A stretch of DNA of 40,490 bases, taken from positions 1 to 40,490 of the forward strand of contig CAMCXZ010000008.1 of NCBI GenBank assembly GCA_945883725.1, in the 5' to 3' direction. This stretch comes from Bifidobacterium breve. Lineage in GTDB: Bacteria > Actinomycetota > Actinomycetes > Nanopelagicales > Nanopelagicaceae. The position numbers and the translations under genes are program-made. A model generated the notes under the pieces. It was given only the letters and a program-made list of their open reading frames with translations. It did no database searches and was not told where the DNA came from. Shown piece by piece: positions 32,335 through 40,490 of this stretch; within the stretch, counting starts at the first letter, position 1; the number at the start of each line of letters is the position of its first letter.

Positions 32335-34071
32335 GTGGCTGTATTTAGTGCGCTCAAAAACAAGGTGAAGAAAAAAATTGCACCTGTAGTTAAAGCAGCT
32401 CCTGTTAAAAAGGCTGTCGCTAAGAAAGCCGCACCTGCGAAGAAAGCTGTCGCGGCTAAGCCAGTTACTAAGAAGGCAGCGCCCGCAAAGAAAGCAGTAG
32501 CCAAGAAGGCGGCGCCCGCAAAGAAAGCTGTTGCTAAAAAAACAGCGCCTGTAAAGAAAGCCGCGCCAGTTAAAAAGGCCGCGCCAGTAAAGAAAATTGA
32601 ACTCAAAAAAGATTTAACTGCCAAAGATGTTTCGCAGATTGTTGAAGCTCGTGATCTAGCGCTACGTTTGAAGGAAGTACAAACTGAACTCGAAGCTCGC
32701 GGCGTTACATCACTAAATCGCATTCCTAAGAAATTGGATAAAGATTTAGTTGATGAAGCAAAAGCTCTTGGGCCACAGGTTGAACTAGTAACTGAGAAAC
32801 TTCGCAAAGCCGGTCTGGGTTCGCCATTTCGGATGTTGAAGAAAACTGAATTAGCTCTAATTGCGCCACCTCCGGCACCAGTTGTAAAGGAAGTACCTGT
32901 AAAGCCAGTAGCTGGCGGCAAAGTTGCGGTTGCGAAAATTGATGGCGAAGAAGTAGAACTTGAAGAAGTGGAGTTAGAAGATGTTGAAACACTAATTGCT
33001 GAAGCAACTGAAATCATCGATACCGAAGCTGAAGATAAGAGCAATCAGCCTCGCGTGGTTGATCTAACTGATGATTCAGCTGTTGGCAACGAAGAAAATG
33101 CCTTCACACTAAAGGCTTCGGAAGAAGACGATGCACCTGCTCAGACAGTTATGACTGCTGGCGCAACTGCTGACCCAGTTAAGGATTACCTAAAGCAGAT
33201 TGGCCGTGTGGCACTTCTTAATGCAGAACTTGAAGTGGAACTAGCAACACGTATCGAAGCTGGTTTGTTTGCAGGCGAGATGCTGCTTCACGAAAAGAAG
33301 TTAGATAAGAAGTTAAAGCGCGAGCTTGAATGGATTGTTGAAGATGGCAAGCGCGCAAAGAACCACCTACTTGAAGCTAACTTGCGTCTGGTTGTGTCTC
33401 TGGCCAAGCGTTACACCGGCCGTGGCATGTTATTCCTTGACCTGATTCAAGAAGGAAACTTAGGCTTAATCCGCGCAGTTGAGAAGTTCGACTACACCAA
33501 GGGTTATAAGTTCTCGACCTATGCAACTTGGTGGATCCGTCAGGCGATTACTCGCGCGATGGCTGACCAAGCTCGCACAATCCGTATTCCGGTTCACATG
33601 GTTGAAGTTATTAATAAGTTGGCACGTGTTCAGCGCCAGATGTTGCAAGACTTAGGCCGCGAACCTACTCCTGAAGAGTTAGCTAAAGAGCTAGATATGA
33701 CACCTGAAAAGGTGGTTGAAGTTCAGAAGTATGGCCGCGAACCAATTTCACTTCACACACCTCTTGGTGAAGAAGGCGATTCAGAGTTCGGAGATTTGAT
33801 TGAAGATTCCGAAGCTGTTGTTCCAGCAGATGCGGTTTCATTCACACTGCTACAAGAACAACTGCACTCAGTTCTAGATACTTTGTCAGAACGTGAAGCC
33901 GGCGTTGTTGCGATGCGCTTTGGTTTAACAGATGGTCAGCCAAAGACACTTGATGAGATCGGAAAGGTTTACGGGGTAACTCGCGAACGTATTCGTCAGA
34001 TCGAATCAAAGACGATGTCTAAGTTGCGCCACCCATCACGTAGTCAAGTGCTACGTGATTATCTAGATTAA
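32335..34071 (+). CDS. sigA: Principal RNA polymerase sigma factor (RpoD/SigA/HrdB family)
   Basis: A 578-residue primary sigma-70. Residues 1-92 are a Lys/Ala/Pro-rich tail, followed by a helical and acidic segment to about 275. Region 1.2 starts near [16 protein letters not shown] (about 280). Regions 2.1-2.4 hold [37 protein letters not shown] and the -10 recognition helix [16 protein letters not shown]. Region 4 ends with [20 protein letters not shown]. The start is GTG 32335 with AAAGGA six bases upstream. The order sigA, a DUF7455 gene and parE is typical of actinobacteria. The N-terminal tail is unlike region 1.1 of other phyla and may bind DNA non-specifically. Confidence 0.95.
   Translation: MAVFSALKNKVKKKIAPVVKAAPVKKAVAKKAAPAKKAVAAKPVTKKAAPAKKAVAKKAAPAKKAVAKKTAPVKKAAPVKKAAPVKKIELKKDLTAKDVSQIVEARDLALRLKEVQTELEARGVTSLNRIPKKLDKDLVDEAKALGPQVELVTEKLRKAGLGSPFRMLKKTELALIAPPPAPVVKEVPVKPVAGGKVAVAKIDGEEVELEEVELEDVETLIAEATEIIDTEAEDKSNQPRVVDLTDDSAVGNEENAFTLKASEEDDAPAQTVMTAGATADPVKDYLKQIGRVALLNAELEVELATRIEAGLFAGEMLLHEKKLDKKLKRELEWIVEDGKRAKNHLLEANLRLVVSLAKRYTGRGMLFLDLIQEGNLGLIRAVEKFDYTKGYKFSTYATWWIRQAITRAMADQARTIRIPVHMVEVINKLARVQRQMLQDLGREPTPEELAKELDMTPEKVVEVQKYGREPISLHTPLGEEGDSEFGDLIEDSEAVVPADAVSFTLLQEQLHSVLDTLSEREAGVVAMRFGLTDGQPKTLDEIGKVYGVTRERIRQIESKTMSKLRHPSRSQVLRDYLD
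32391..32598 (+). repeat. Degenerate 33-base repeats encoding the Lys/Ala/Pro tail of the sigma factor
   Basis: Units of the kind [11 protein letters not shown] recur about every 11 codons. At DNA level a 17-base block beginning GCGCCCGCAAAGAAAGC is identical at 32479-32495 and 32512-32528, exactly 33 bases apart. Other units differ at third positions. Slippage could change the tail length. Confidence 0.7.
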
Positions 34072-34077
34072 AAGAAA

Positions 34078-34293
34078 TTAGTTAGAAGAGACGTCGACTA
34101 GTTTGTCGGTCTCATCTTGAATCTTTGCTGAAACTTGCTTTAGCTTTTCAGCATATTCCTTGCCGTGGTGACCACAGAACAAGAGTTCGCCACCAGATAA
34201 CAAAACCGCGCGCACATAAGCCTGGGCACCACAGCGATCGCAACGATCAACCGCATTAAGAGGGGTTGTTTCGAGGATTAGCTGATCGGTCAT
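34078..34293 (-). CDS. Small zinc-ribbon protein (DUF7455-like)
   Basis: A 71-residue protein with CDRCGAQAY and LLFCGHHGKEYAEKL, giving a CxxC...CxxH metal site, followed by a short helical tail. It matches the small actinobacterial DUF7455 proteins that lie beside the principal sigma factor gene. GGAG precedes the ATG by about five bases. It is convergent with sigA, six bases from its stop, and no terminator is visible between them. Function unknown. Confidence 0.85.
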   Translation of the reverse strand: MTDQLILETTPLNAVDRCDRCGAQAYVRAVLLSGGELLFCGHHGKEYAEKLKQVSAKIQDETDKLVDVSSN

Positions 34294-34376
34294 GTTCTCT
34301 CCATTCGGTTACTTCTTGATCTAGGAGAATAGCAAACCACACCTTGGTTATTCCCCGCTTGTTAAAATAAATATAA

Positions 34377-34461
34377 ATTCAGTATTTACCTGTTAATTTA
34401 CTGAATATTGAGCGATAAATTCACTATTTGAGACCCTTGCGGCGCGCTTAACGGGTCAAAT
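34377..34461. other. Two inverted repeats upstream of parE
   Basis: ATTCAGTA (34377-34384) and TACTGAAT (34399-34406) form a perfect AT-rich repeat. Downstream, ATTTGA-ga-CCC and GGGTCAAAT (34426-34436 and 34453-34461) form a second one. They fill much of the 195-base region between the divergent zinc-ribbon gene and parE. They may be a regulator site and a leader structure; no known motif fits. Confidence 0.35.
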
Positions 34462-34488
34462 CCCAGGTCGCAGATAATCTTCACCCCC

Positions 34489-36561
34489 GTGGCTACTAAT
34501 GAAGAAGGCGTGCAAGATTCCTATACCGCCAAAGATCTAGCCGTATTAGAGGGCCTCGACGCAGTTCGTAAGCGCCCTGGTATGTATATCGGGTCCACTG
34601 ATTCACGCGGTTTGATGCACTGTCTCTGGGAAATTATCGATAACGCAGTAGATGAGTCCCTTGCTGGTTATTGTAAGAAAATTGATATTAATCTTGAATC
34701 AGATGGTTCCGTTGAAGTTCACGATGATGGCCGCGGTATTCCAGTTGATAAAGAACCAAAGACTGGCCTAACTGGCGTTGAAGTTGTTTTAACAAAGCTA
34801 CATGCTGGTGGAAAATTCGGTGGCGGTTCATATGCAGCTTCGGGTGGTTTGCACGGTGTTGGTGCATCAGTTGTTAACGCATTAGCTGAACGCCTTGATG
34901 CCGAAGTAGATCGCAACGGCAAGATTTACTGGATGTCATTTAAGCGCGGCGTTGCTGGCATATTTGAAGGCGATGGACCAAAGGCAACATTTACACCGGC
35001 ATCAGGTTTGCGCACCATCGGTAAAGTTTCAGCGAAGGTAACTGGTACTCGCATTAAGTGGTGGAGTGATCGCCAGATTTTCCTTAAAGATGCCGAACTA
35101 GATATCGAAGAAATTTATGCTCGTGCTCGCCAAACTTCTTATTTGGTGCCAGGCTTAACTTTAATTGTTAATGACAATCGCACGAAGACAAAGACCACAG
35201 AAACTTTTTATCACAAAGGTGGAATTTCCGAATACTGCGAATTCATGCAACCTGACCAAGGCATTGGCGAAGTAATTCGCTTAACCGGTTCGGGTCACTA
35301 CCAAGAGACTGTGCCGGTTCTAGATGATCAAGGCCATATGGTTTCAACCGAAGTTGAGCGCGATATGTTGGTTGACATCGCCCTTAAGTGGGGCAACGAG
35401 TTTGCCAATACCAACCGCTCATTTGTAAACATTATTGCAACGCCTAAGGGCGGAACCCACATGACTGGCTTCGAGAAGGCGCTTACCAAGGCCTTTAACG
35501 AGACCCTGCGCAGCACTGGAACCTTGAAGAAGAACGAAGCCGATGTTATTAAAGATGACATCCTCGAAGGTCTGACATCGGTTGTGACAGTTCGTATGTC
35601 AGAACCACAGTTCGAAGGACAGACTAAGGAAGTTCTGGGCACATCAGCTGCTGCTCGAATTGTTGGTGAAGTTGTTGCCGAAGAGTTAAAGAAATTCTTT
35701 GCCACAACTAAGCGCATTGATAAAGCCAATGGCCGTTTGATCCTCGAAAAGGTTGCCGGCGCATCTCGTACTCGTATTTCGGCTCGAGCCCACAAAGATC
35801 TGCAGCGCCGCAAAAACGCACTTGAATCTTCTTCTCTGCCAACTAAGCTTTCGGATTGTCGTTCTGAAGATGTTAATCGCACCGAACTATTTATCGTAGA
35901 AGGTGACTCCGCACTTGGAACCACCAAGGCTGCTCGTAACTCAGAATTCCAAGCAATCTTGCCTATTCGCGGAAAGATTCTGAACGTCCAAAAAGCATCA
36001 CTTTCGCAGATGCTAGATGACAAAGAGTGTGGCTCAATTATTCAGGTTATTGGCGCCGGCTCGGGTCGCTCATTTGAATTAGATGATGCTCGCTACGGCC
36101 GCATCATCTTGATGTCGGATGCTGATGTTGATGGTGCGCACATTCGTTGTCTACTTCTAACTTTGCTTTATCGCTATATGCGCCCGCTAATTGATGCTGG
36201 TCGCGTATTTGCCGCGATCCCACCACTGCACCGCATTGAAACAATGGGTGGTGGCGGCAAAAAGGGTGAATACATTTATACCTATTCAGATGATGAAATG
36301 AAGAAGGTAACGGCTGAACTTATTAAGTCTGGCAAGAAGTGGAAAGAGCCGATCCAGCGCTATAAAGGCTTAGGTGAAATGGATGCAGATCAACTGCGCG
36401 AAACCACAATGGATCCAGATGCCCGCACTTTGCGTCGCATCACAGTGACCGATGGCGCAGCTGCTGAGGCAATGTTTGAACTGCTAATGGGTAGCGATGT
36501 TGCACCACGTAAAGATTTCATTGCTAATGCCGAGATAGATCGCGACAGCATCGACGCTTAG
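34489..36561 (+). CDS. parE: DNA topoisomerase IV subunit B (ParE)
   Basis: A 690-residue GHKL-ATPase/TOPRIM subunit of a type IIA topoisomerase that, with ParC, decatenates daughter chromosomes. The ATPase motifs are WEIIDNAVDESLAG, DDGRGIPVD and GLHGVGASVVNALAE. The TOPRIM domain has EGDSALGTTKAARN and DADVDGAHIRCLL, with the metal aspartates. EGDSALG, in place of the GyrB form EGDSAGG, and the location next to sigA point to the second (ParE/GyrB2) copy of actinobacteria rather than gyrase. The start is GTG 34489. TAATCT at 34475-34480 ends eight bases earlier and no ribosome site is seen, so it may be nearly leaderless. Confidence 0.92.
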   Translation: MATNEEGVQDSYTAKDLAVLEGLDAVRKRPGMYIGSTDSRGLMHCLWEIIDNAVDESLAGYCKKIDINLESDGSVEVHDDGRGIPVDKEPKTGLTGVEVVLTKLHAGGKFGGGSYAASGGLHGVGASVVNALAERLDAEVDRNGKIYWMSFKRGVAGIFEGDGPKATFTPASGLRTIGKVSAKVTGTRIKWWSDRQIFLKDAELDIEEIYARARQTSYLVPGLTLIVNDNRTKTKTTETFYHKGGISEYCEFMQPDQGIGEVIRLTGSGHYQETVPVLDDQGHMVSTEVERDMLVDIALKWGNEFANTNRSFVNIIATPKGGTHMTGFEKALTKAFNETLRSTGTLKKNEADVIKDDILEGLTSVVTVRMSEPQFEGQTKEVLGTSAAARIVGEVVAEELKKFFATTKRIDKANGRLILEKVAGASRTRISARAHKDLQRRKNALESSSLPTKLSDCRSEDVNRTELFIVEGDSALGTTKAARNSEFQAILPIRGKILNVQKASLSQMLDDKECGSIIQVIGAGSGRSFELDDARYGRIILMSDADVDGAHIRCLLLTLLYRYMRPLIDAGRVFAAIPPLHRIETMGGGGKKGEYIYTYSDDEMKKVTAELIKSGKKWKEPIQRYKGLGEMDADQLRETTMDPDARTLRRITVTDGAAAEAMFELLMGSDVAPRKDFIANAEIDRDSIDA

Positions 36562-36648
36562 GGGTTTGACCGTTTTTAACCATTTGCGTGACCTGCATTT
36601 CCCAGTCCGACATGTTAAGTTTGAGTTCCATTAGACGAGGGGTGTCGT

Positions 36649-36933
36649 ATGACAAATCAAATTGAGATTGCCACAAGTGATGCGATTGCAAATAAGAAAA
36701 TTGTTTCTCATATTGGAGTAGTAGTTGGAGTGGGAACTGTAGCTTTTGGGCCACTTACAACAAACAAGGCCAAAGGTGCATATATAAAAGCTATTTCTGA
36801 ATTGAAAAGCAGTGCCCTTGAGAAAGGGGCTAATGCGGTTATCAGTTTGTCCGTCACTACCAATGGAAGTGGGTTTCCATTTTTTCGAGCACAAACAATA
36901 ATTCTTACCGGCACAGCGGTTAAGGTCGACTAA
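36649..36933 (+). CDS. YbjQ-like (UPF0145) small protein
   Basis: A 94-residue protein with the YbjQ pattern: an N-terminal KKIVSHIGVVVGVGTVAFGP strand pair, a helix ending in ALEKGANAVISLSVTT, and a final strand ILTGTAVKV. Members form pentamers and have been called heavy-metal-binding, but the role is not established. This copy is short and divergent. GAGGGG lies six bases before the ATG. A small membrane protein gene follows two bases after its stop, so the pair is probably co-translated. Codon choice looks less regular than in parE, hinting at later acquisition; this is an impression. Confidence 0.72.
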   Translation: MTNQIEIATSDAIANKKIVSHIGVVVGVGTVAFGPLTTNKAKGAYIKAISELKSSALEKGANAVISLSVTTNGSGFPFFRAQTIILTGTAVKVD

Positions 36934-36935
36934 AC

Positions 36936-37277
36936 ATGGATTCAATGAGAGATAAAAAGTATTTGTTTATTGCCTTGATAATTATTGGTACTAGCCCCCT
37001 TGGCACCTCGTACATACTGAGTTATCTAAATTATACATTTGTAGGGCTGCGCATCCTGGCAATCCTTTTTCAACTTATCATTTACCCAGCAGCGATTTAC
37101 ATTCACTACTATTGCTTCCAGAGGCTAGGTGCCCTGGGATACAAGCAAGCAGATTTCTTCCGATTCTTTATTCCAATTTATGGAGTTTATTTTGCCTACC
37201 AGTTTGGTTCAAAACTTCTGTCAGGAGAAATAGAATTACCCTCATCACCAAAAAATGGTAAAGGGCTAAGTTTTTGA
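36936..37277 (+). CDS. Small membrane protein of unknown function
   Basis: A 113-residue protein with two or three hydrophobic segments (about residues 9-30, 35-62 and possibly 76-95) and a basic N-terminus. It contains many aromatic residues (IHYYCF, YGVYFAYQF). It starts two bases after the YbjQ-like gene and probably forms a two-gene unit with it. I do not recognise the family. It is convergent with the ABC-F gene downstream, with about 30 bases between the ends and no clear terminator. Confidence 0.65.
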   Translation: MDSMRDKKYLFIALIIIGTSPLGTSYILSYLNYTFVGLRILAILFQLIIYPAAIYIHYYCFQRLGALGYKQADFFRFFIPIYGVYFAYQFGSKLLSGEIELPSSPKNGKGLSF

Positions 37278-37309
37278 GATTCCAAACCAGAGGAAAGTGA
37301 TTTCGACGC

Positions 37310-38908
37310 TTAGTCAATAGCAACTAAGTCGAAGTAATCATCTTTCCAAAGATCTTCATCGCCATCGGGTAACAAAATAACACGTTCAGGTTTGAGAGCT
37401 TGTACTGCGCCTTCATCGTGCGAAACCAGAATTACTGCCCCTTGATATTCAGCTAGAGCTGCCAAGATTTCAGCGCGAGATGCTGGGTCAAGGTTGTTTG
37501 TTGGCTCATCGAGCAACAAAACATTGGCCGCAGATACAACTAGAACAGCCAAAGCTAAACGAGTTCGTTCACCACCAGATAAAACCTTAACTGGCTTATG
37601 AACATCATCGCCAACGAATAAGAATGAGCCAAGCACATTACGTGCTTCAGGTTCGCGAATATCGGGTGTAGCAGCCATCATATTTTCAAGAATTGTGCGT
37701 TCGAAATCAAGGGATTCGTGCTCTTGCGCGTAGTAGCCAATCTTTAAACCATGGCCAGCTTCAACTATGCCAGTATCTGATTCAAGTTCACCGGCCAAAA
37801 TGCGAAGAAGTGTTGTTTTACCAGCACCGTTAAGACCAAGAATTACAACGCGAGAACCTTTATCAATTACGCAACTTACATCTGTGAAAATTTCAAGGGA
37901 ACCATATGACTTAGAAAGTTCTTCACCCGATAGGGGAGTCTTGCCACAAGGAGCAGGGGTTGGAAAACGTAGCTTTGCGACCTTGTCGGAAACACGGACA
38001 TCTTCAAGGCCGGAACGTAACTTCTCGGCGCGACGTAACATGCCTTGAGCAGCTGTTGCTTTAGAAGCTTTAGCGCGCATTTTCTCGCCTTGCTTCTGCA
38101 AAATTTCAGCACGCTTTTCAGCATTTGCGCGCTCTTTCTTACGGCGGTGCTCATCTTGTTCGCGCTGTAGTAAATATGCCTTCCAACCTAAGTTGTAAAC
38201 ATCGATAACGTTGCGGTTAGCATCTAGATAGAAAACCTTATTTACAACGGTTTCAATCAAGTTAACATCGTGCGAGATGATTACTAGCCCGCCTGAGTAC
38301 TTGGAAAGGTATTCACGTAGCCAGTTGATCGAATCCGCATCTAAGTGGTTAGTTGGCTCATCGAGCAAAAGAGTTTCGGCACCACTGAAAAGAATTCGAG
38401 CAAGTTCAATACGACGACGCTGACCACCTGAAAGTGTGGCTAACTCGTGATCAAAAACTGCCTGGGTAACGCCAAGAGAAGTAGCAATTGCTTCGGCTTC
38501 AGCGGTTGCGGCATAACCGCCGGCAGCGCTGAACTCATGTTCAACGCGGGTGTAGCGGTCCATGGCTTTTTCTAGCGCTTCGCCTTCAGAAGTTGCCATC
38601 TCTTCTTCGACAACGCGCATGCGATGCGAAATTTGATCAAGATTACGAGCAGACAAGATGCGCTCGATAACGCTGCCGGTTTCTTCGCCAACACGAGGGT
38701 CTTGGGGCAGGTAGCCAATCTTGCCAGTGCGATTTACTGCGCCACCTGCTGGCATATTTTCACCAGCTAAAACTTTGGCCAAAGTTGATTTTCCAGCACC
38801 ATTACGACCAACAAAACCGATGCGATCACCACTGTTAATACGTACGGTTACGCCCTTAACGAGCAGGCGTGCGCCCGCGCGTAGTTCAAGGGCTTGAGTT
38901 GAAATCAC
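37310..38908 (-). CDS. ABC-F family ATPase
   Basis: A protein of about 532 residues with two ATP-binding cassettes and no membrane part, typical of ABC-F ribosome-associated factors. Cassette 1 has GRNGAGKST, LSGGQRRRIELARILF and LLLDEPTNHLD. A charged helical linker follows, rich in K/R/E. Cassette 2 has GLNGAGKTT, LSGGERTRLALAVLV and LLLDEPTNNLD. I take GTG 38908 as the start because ISTQALELRAGARLL is the usual family beginning; the open frame extends upstream to 38965 inside parC, so the true start is uncertain. It lies 19 bases downstream of parC and is likely co-transcribed with it. It probably acts in translation or antibiotic tolerance. Confidence 0.9.
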   Translation of the reverse strand: MISTQALELRAGARLLVKGVTVRINSGDRIGFVGRNGAGKSTLAKVLAGENMPAGGAVNRTGKIGYLPQDPRVGEETGSVIERILSARNLDQISHRMRVVEEEMATSEGEALEKAMDRYTRVEHEFSAAGGYAATAEAEAIATSLGVTQAVFDHELATLSGGQRRRIELARILFSGAETLLLDEPTNHLDADSINWLREYLSKYSGGLVIISHDVNLIETVVNKVFYLDANRNVIDVYNLGWKAYLLQREQDEHRRKKERANAEKRAEILQKQGEKMRAKASKATAAQGMLRRAEKLRSGLEDVRVSDKVAKLRFPTPAPCGKTPLSGEELSKSYGSLEIFTDVSCVIDKGSRVVILGLNGAGKTTLLRILAGELESDTGIVEAGHGLKIGYYAQEHESLDFERTILENMMAATPDIREPEARNVLGSFLFVGDDVHKPVKVLSGGERTRLALAVLVVSAANVLLLDEPTNNLDPASRAEILAALAEYQGAVILVSHDEGAVQALKPERVILLPDGDEDLWKDDYFDLVAID

Positions 38909-38927
38909 GTCGCAGTCTAACTGAAGT

Positions 38928-40460
38928 TTAGGCAGCTGAAATACGAGATTTACGAGGGGTAGCAAATGCTTTGCCGACCTCGGTTAACTCGAGTGAAACC
39001 TGAGCTTTGATGCTCTCTTCAGACTTTAATAACGCTGTTAATTCAGCAATAGTCTTCTTGAGTTCCTTGCCTTCAGTTTCTAATTCAATTTTGCTCATCT
39101 TGGTTAGACGACGAAGTGGCATATCGAGAATATATGTGACCTGTTCGTCATTTAATTTAAAGTCTTTGATTAACTTCTCTTTAGCAGCTGCTGCATCATC
39201 ACTGCCGCGAATGATCTTAATTACCTTATCGATATCGATAATTGCCTTAAGTAAGCCATCTACCAGGGTTAACCGAGACGTGGCCTTGGCTTTGCGGAAC
39301 TCGGAGCGTCGACGCACAACTTCAATACGATGCTCAATAAAGACTTCAAGCAACTTCTTTAGTCCAAGAGTTTGTGGGCGACCGTTTACAAGTGCTACCG
39401 CGTTGATCGCGAAAGCATCTTCCATTGGCGTTAACTTAAATAGTTGTTCAAGAACTTTTTCCGGTTCGAAACCATTCTTGATTTCAATAACTACGTTGGT
39501 GCCAGTTTGGCCATCAGTTAAATCGATGATGTCTGAAATACCTTGAATCTTCTTAGCTTTAGCTAGGTCGGCGATGCGCTCAACAACTTTTTCAGGGCCA
39601 ATATTAAATGGCAGTTCTTTAATGGTGATGCCCATCTTGCGTGAAGTCACTTTGCTGATTTCAACGCTAGCGCGCACCTTTACCGAACCTTTGCCAGTTT
39701 CATAAGCATCTTGAATTCCTTCGATGCCGACAATCTCGCCACCAGTAGGAAAATCAGGGCCAGGGACAAACTTCATTAACTGCTTAAGGGTTGCCTTTGG
39801 GTTTTCAATTAAATATTTAGTTGCCGCAATTACTTCGCCTAAGTTGTGTGGCGCCATATTTGTAGCCATACCAACTGCGATACCGGAACCACCGTTAACC
39901 AGCAGGTTTGGATATGCCGCAGGCAGAACTAGTGGCTCTTGTAGTTGGCCATCGTAATTTGGGCCAAAATCAACGGTGTCTTCATCGGTCTCGGCAACCA
40001 TCGCCATCGCAGCGGTACCTAAACGTGATTCGGTGTAACGCATTGCAGCTGGCCCAGAATCGAGTGAACCAAAGTTTCCGTGACCATCAATTAGCGGCAA
40101 ACGCATTGAGAAACTTTGCGCCATACGAACAAGTGCGTCATAAATTGCGCTGTCACCGTGTGGGTGCAACTTACCCATTACTTCACCAACTACTCTAGCA
40201 CTCTTTACATGCCCACGTTCTGGACGTAGTCCCATTTCAGACATCTGATGCAGTATGCGACGGTGAACTGGCTTTAAGCCATCGCGGGCATCAGGAAGTG
40301 CGCGGGAATAAATTACTGAATATGCGTATTCGAGAAATGATTCTGACATTTCAGATGAAACATCAACGTCAACAATCTTGCCGGGATACTCGCCAGCTTT
40401 AGGACCAACTGGTTTTTTCGATTTTGCGGCGCTCTTAGAGGGTGTCTTTGCCGTAGCCAT
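38928..40460 (-). CDS. parC: DNA topoisomerase IV subunit A (ParC) without C-terminal domain
   Basis: A 510-residue breakage-reunion subunit. A basic tail (1-20) precedes the conserved core: [20 protein letters not shown], then [20 protein letters not shown] with Ser104 and Asp108 at the quinolone positions, and the catalytic Tyr142 in [11 protein letters not shown]. The coiled-coil gate and its closing helix are present. The protein stops at the end of that coil, whereas actinobacterial ParC/GyrA subunits usually run to about 820 residues with a beta-pinwheel domain. The following bases go directly into the ABC-F gene, so there is no remnant of that domain. It should pair with the ParE in this window. 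CAGAAT (minus strand) ends seven bases before the ATG, a possible leaderless start. Confidence 0.9.
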   Translation of the reverse strand: MATAKTPSKSAAKSKKPVGPKAGEYPGKIVDVDVSSEMSESFLEYAYSVIYSRALPDARDGLKPVHRRILHQMSEMGLRPERGHVKSARVVGEVMGKLHPHGDSAIYDALVRMAQSFSMRLPLIDGHGNFGSLDSGPAAMRYTESRLGTAAMAMVAETDEDTVDFGPNYDGQLQEPLVLPAAYPNLLVNGGSGIAVGMATNMAPHNLGEVIAATKYLIENPKATLKQLMKFVPGPDFPTGGEIVGIEGIQDAYETGKGSVKVRASVEISKVTSRKMGITIKELPFNIGPEKVVERIADLAKAKKIQGISDIIDLTDGQTGTNVVIEIKNGFEPEKVLEQLFKLTPMEDAFAINAVALVNGRPQTLGLKKLLEVFIEHRIEVVRRRSEFRKAKATSRLTLVDGLLKAIIDIDKVIKIIRGSDDAAAAKEKLIKDFKLNDEQVTYILDMPLRRLTKMSKIELETEGKELKKTIAELTALLKSEESIKAQVSLELTEVGKAFATPRKSRISAA

Positions 40461-40490
40461 GGCGGTGATTCTGCCAATAAGTTGGGCTAA

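Noticed and set aside
32298-33044. Minus-strand open frame (248 codons) across the sigma factor N-terminus
   Set aside because: Its Ala/Phe/Thr/Gly repeats are the mirror of the Lys/Ala/Pro codon repeats of sigA, and it has no supporting start signals or family motif.
1-40490. tRNA or rRNA genes, CRISPR arrays, insertion sequences, prophage or toxin-antitoxin pairs
   Set aside because: No cloverleaf-like element, regularly spaced direct repeats, transposase motif or phage gene was seen; the region reads as a core-genome block with two metabolic islands.

Overview
The window looks like a chromosomal segment of a small-genome, moderately AT-rich actinobacterium, most plausibly a freshwater planktonic member of the acI / Nanopelagicales group ('Ca. 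Planktophila' or 'Ca. Nanopelagicus'). This is an inference. The support is an actinobacterial gene repertoire and order (nrdR-nrdJ; DUF4192, metX with a SAM-IV-type riboswitch, sigA, a DUF7455 protein, parE), many A/T-ending codons, very short spacers, many 1-8 bp gene overlaps and several probable leaderless starts. I saw no tRNA, rRNA, CRISPR array, transposase or prophage gene. No stretch over 300 bases lacks a gene.

Layout. Positions 1-3470 carry the end of nrdR and a B12-dependent ribonucleotide reductase, nrdJ. Positions 3591-4619 encode an orphan multi-pass membrane protein. Positions 4729-13512 form a LacI-regulated carbohydrate-type locus: a palindromic LacI operator, the repressor, two ABC permeases, a binding protein, two diverged ADP-ribosylglycohydrolase-family enzymes, and a glycosidase-like barrel fused to a formylglycine-generating-enzyme-type (FGE/SUMF1) domain. 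The transport ATPase is not here and is presumably a shared one. This cluster is the best candidate for an undescribed catabolic system.

Positions 13509-21923 form a second metabolic island. A branched-chain-amino-acid-type ABC transporter (livG-F-H-M) has acetoacetyl-CoA synthetase as the last gene of the same operon. The binding protein is transcribed separately behind a strong terminator. An alpha/beta hydrolase and a 3-hydroxybutyrate dehydrogenase lie divergently. Together they suggest uptake and activation of acetoacetate, 3-hydroxybutyrate or short esters of it, rather than amino acid uptake.

Positions 21948-24533 hold a DinG-type Fe-S helicase and a TetR regulator. Positions 24526-28599 look like a haem acquisition locus: hmuTUV plus two secreted proteins sharing a neocarzinostatin-like domain. 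Positions 28564-30924 hold a Nudix hydrolase, a secreted PKD protein and a DUF4192 protein. Positions 30943-34293 hold the SAM-riboswitch-controlled metX, the principal sigma factor with a long Lys/Ala/Pro-rich N-terminal tail, and a small zinc-ribbon protein. Positions 34489-40460 hold parE, a YbjQ-like protein, a small membrane protein, an ABC-F ATPase and a parC that ends at the domain junction and has no C-terminal beta-pinwheel.
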